Shown here: positions 5,565 through 5,767 of the stretch, piece by piece | Position numbering within the stretch: the first letter of the stretch is position 1 | Layout of the letters: each line of letters opens with the position of its first letter | Assembly (NCBI GenBank): GCA_030018795.1 | Contig: JASEHA010000169.1 | Location: 1-5,767 of the forward strand | Length of the DNA stretch: 5,767 nucleotides | Reading direction: 5' to 3' | Source of the DNA: a bacterium | Lineage (GTDB): Bacteria; UBA9089; CG2-30-40-21 | Made by a program: the position numbers and the translations under genes | Notes under the pieces: generated by a model | Told to the model about the DNA's origin: nothing | Database searches by the model: none | What the model saw: the letters and a program-made list of their open reading frames with translations, nothing else

Positions 5565-5621
5565 AATGAAGGCGAAGAGGTAGCAATCGGCGTGTATTTC
5601 TATCGTCTCCACGCAGGTGAT
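5565..5621 (+). pseudogene. Remnant of a paralogous C-terminal sorting tail
   Basis: Translated in the same frame as the large gene, this stretch reads NEGEEVAIGVYFYRLHAGD. It matches NYEGEEVASGVYFYRLEAGG near the end of that gene. At the DNA level 5566-5620 matches 5425-5479 at about 45 of 55 bases, with the first 21 identical. An in-frame TAG at 5562-5564 lies just before it and no start codon is associated. Reading continues through repeat copy 2 to TAA at 5703-5705 without resembling the normal tail end. It is therefore a broken gene fragment, most likely from a related gene or a partial duplication. Confidence 0.75.
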
Positions 5622-5622
5622 G

Positions 5623-5645
5623 TAGCACAGGCTTCCAGCCTGTAT
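5623..5645 (+). repeat. 23-bp direct repeat, copy 2
   Basis: This copy is identical to 5514-5536 and lies immediately after the tail remnant, where it would be read as VAQASSLY. Beyond it the sequence shares only a few bases with copy 1 (caag) before diverging, so the right arm of the large hairpin is missing. Only the short caggct/agcctg palindrome remains. Confidence 0.9.
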
Positions 5646-5767
5646 ACAAGTTGCAATCCCCTCTTGAGAGGGATAGTGGGTATGTTATTCTGTGAATACG
5701 GTTAACGAACACGACTCATGTTTCTGTTCAATCAGGCAGCATGATGTGTTTTTGGCAACCCTGGTGA
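5646..5767. other. Non-coding right flank; no gene recognised
   Basis: No convincing reading frame, RNA gene or promoter was seen here. A small imperfect palindrome (atcccctct / agagggat, 5656-5674) with a very short loop resembles dispersed repeats seen between genes in candidate-phylum genomes. A reverse-strand frame starting at GTG 5712 crosses the repeats and antisense gene sequence and has no recognisable product. The next gene presumably begins beyond the right edge. Confidence 0.45.

Noticed and set aside
5320..5712. Reverse-strand frame of 130 codons at the right end
   Set aside because: It is antisense to the sorting tail, the tail remnant and both copies of the 23-bp repeat. Its internal repetition (RNTRRLLPLRLHS, and RNTHHLLPLRLHS) reflects the duplicated tail DNA, not a protein family.

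Overview
The window is almost entirely one very large, 5'-truncated gene on the + strand. It encodes a secreted, multidomain, calcium-binding surface protein. The reading frame is already open at the left edge and continues to a TAG stop at 5514-5516, giving 1837 visible codons. The start codon and any signal peptide lie upstream. The first in-window start-like codon, a GTG at 108, falls inside a conserved domain and is not the real start. The last 251 bases hold no intact gene, only palindromic repeats and a decayed copy of the gene's own 3' end.

Domain order from left to right: a truncated KNH/Ig-like module; a Big_5-type Ig domain; a seven-repeat FG-GAP/VCBS beta-propeller; a second KNH/Ig-like module; a second Big_5 domain; a DUF11-like domain; a unique stretch of about 110 residues; a second seven-repeat propeller; a BsuPI-like domain; a cohesin-like domain; a dockerin type I-like pair of calcium loops; a helical linker; and a C-terminal FlgD-Ig / type IX secretion (T9SS) sorting-like domain with the NYPNPFNP signature. 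The KNH-Big_5-propeller order occurs twice, so the protein appears to have grown by duplication of a multi-domain unit. The propellers and dockerin loops together offer up to 16 DxDxDG-type calcium sites. This suggests a rigid extracellular protein stabilised by Ca2+ and used for adhesion, scaffolding or recognition. No enzymatic motif was recognised.

The organism is probably an uncultivated bacterium with moderate GC. The NYPNPFNPE tail, the dockerin with a long Trp-containing insert between its loops, the helical pre-tail linker and the intergenic palindromes resemble candidate phyla such as Desantisbacteria, Poribacteria or related groundwater and sediment lineages. This assignment rests on remembered family resemblance, not on a search.

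The most unusual points are the paired seven-repeat propellers (the second with a near-perfect 141-bp period), a KNH-type first strand cut off by propeller 1, cohesin and dockerin modules side by side in one chain, and a 3' flank where a 23-bp repeat overlaps the stop codon and recurs inside a remnant of a paralogous C-terminal tail.
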